Below, one piece after another: positions 5,047 through 5,679 of a stretch of DNA of 5,679 nt. Below the pieces are notes generated by a model. The model did no database searches. It saw only the letters and a list, made by a program, of their open reading frames with translations, and was not told the origin of the DNA. The DNA comes from Ilumatobacteraceae bacterium (GTDB lineage Bacteria > Actinomycetota > Acidimicrobiia > Acidimicrobiales > Ilumatobacteraceae): positions 1-5,679 of the forward strand of contig JAENVT010000154.1 of NCBI GenBank assembly GCA_016650435.1, in the 5' to 3' direction. Position 1 is the first letter of the stretch. Every line of letters starts with the position of its first letter. The position numbers and the translations under genes are program-made.

Positions 5047-5679
5047 AGCGCTGCGCACGACTGCGGCGATAGTCGCCGCGCTCGCGCTCGTGGTGACGAC
5101 ACTGTGGCAATATCCCGACGCGGAGCTGGTCCTGTTCCACGTGGTTTGGATCGGTCTGGCGCTCGTTGCTCTGCGGGCCTCGTCGGAGCGACTTCAATTG
5201 TGGACCCTGGTGTGCGTTGTCGGCGGACTCGCGGTCGTCGTCGAGGTGGACGATCTCCGTACCCACTACGCGGTCGTCGAGACCTTCATCGAGTTGTTCC
5301 TCGACGTCCCTGCTTTTGTAGCGCTCGTCGTGCTCGCTCGCCACCGAGGCCGCGTTCTGGCCGATGAGAAGGAAAATACCACCATCGAGCAACGCCGCAA
5401 TGAGCGCCAACGTGCTTTCTTCGCGAACGCAGCGCACGCTCTGCGCACACCGATAACGATCGCCCGGGGTCACATGGAGATGGCGCTGCGGGGCATCACT
5501 GATCCCGAAGTCAAATCCGACTTGTTGGTGGCCCTCGGGGAGCTCGACCGACTGACCCGAGCCGCCGAGCGAAACCTCAGGCTGTCGATCGTCGGCGAGG
5601 TCGACCCTCAAAACCTCCGCGTGGTCAACACCGGCGAGCTGGTGCGCGCGACGGTCGAGCGATGGAAGCCGACGGCGGA
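5018..5679 (+). CDS. Membrane sensor histidine kinase, 3' end outside window
   Basis: The frame is open from the end of the regulator gene to the window edge, with 220 residues visible. The N-terminal part has four likely membrane helices (about residues 16-30, 36-53, 60-77 and 88-107) joined by short loops, with no sizeable extracellular sensor domain. A charged linker (108-133) leads into the HisKA dimerisation helix 'FFANAAHALRTPITIARGH', with phospho-acceptor His140. No HAMP domain is evident. The residue after His140 is Ala141, whereas this family normally has Glu or Asp. A second HisKA helix (about 165-192, 'LLVALGELDRLTRAAERNL') follows. The ATP-binding HATPase domain should lie beyond the window. 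Start: GTG 5018 or GTG 5021 are the closest in-frame starts and overlap the regulator by 26-29 nt, suggesting translational coupling; the ribosome-binding site is weak, so the exact start is uncertain. Confidence 0.85.
   Translation, partial: MVWATGSPHRALRTTAAIVAALALVVTTLWQYPDAELVLFHVVWIGLALVALRASSERLQLWTLVCVVGGLAVVVEVDDLRTHYAVVETFIELFLDVPAFVALVVLARHRGRVLADEKENTTIEQRRNERQRAFFANAAHALRTPITIARGHMEMALRGITDPEVKSDLLVALGELDRLTRAAERNLRLSIVGEVDPQNLRVVNTGELVRATVERWKPTA

Noticed and set aside
4336..5058. 240-codon open frame on the minus strand
   Set aside because: Antisense over nearly the whole response regulator, whose residues and motifs are unmistakable.
5003..5611. 202-codon open frame on the minus strand
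   Set aside because: Antisense to the histidine kinase; the plus strand encodes membrane helices and an H-box in order.

Overview
The window looks like chromosomal DNA of a high-GC actinobacterium. The genes use G/C-ending codons and GTG starts. A class III cyclase/STAND ATPase/TPR protein and a four-helix histidine kinase of the 'RTPITIARGH' type are both common in Actinomycetota. The style recalls Acidimicrobiia (Ilumatobacter-like), but that placement is an impression from the sequence, not something proven.

Layout: (1) At 1-249 (+) is the 3' part of a small dimeric alpha/beta-barrel (ABM-like) protein that begins before the window. (2) At 267-599 (-), converging on it, is a VOC/glyoxalase-type protein whose family-like sequence continues only to about 645 and then stops, so the gene appears to have lost its 5' half. 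(3) At 600-817 there is no intact gene, but 658-764 holds two tandem, diverged 52-bp units with nested inverted repeats, the most unusual structure in the window. (4) At 818-1606 (+) is a complete MOSC-domain protein. (5) At 1575-4226 (-) is a large signalling protein with an N-terminal nucleotidyl cyclase domain, a STAND/NB-ARC-type ATPase and TPR-like helices. Its end overlaps the end of the MOSC gene by 32 bp. (6) After a divergent intergenic stretch of about 163 bp there is an OmpR-family response regulator (4390-5046, +). It is followed, with overlap, by a membrane histidine kinase that runs off the window (5018 to end).

The response regulator and kinase form an ordinary two-component operon. 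It is divergent from the cyclase/STAND gene, so the response regulator could control both directions, but no repeated binding site clear enough to show this was found. The cyclase gene has a well-placed -10 hexamer that would start transcription exactly at its GTG codon, which predicts a leaderless mRNA. Two signalling proteins have altered catalytic motifs: the cyclase has His in place of the usual transition-state Asn and lacks the two usual base-recognition residues, and the kinase has Ala directly after the phospho-accepting His. No tRNA, rRNA, CRISPR array, transposase or convincing intrinsic terminator was seen.
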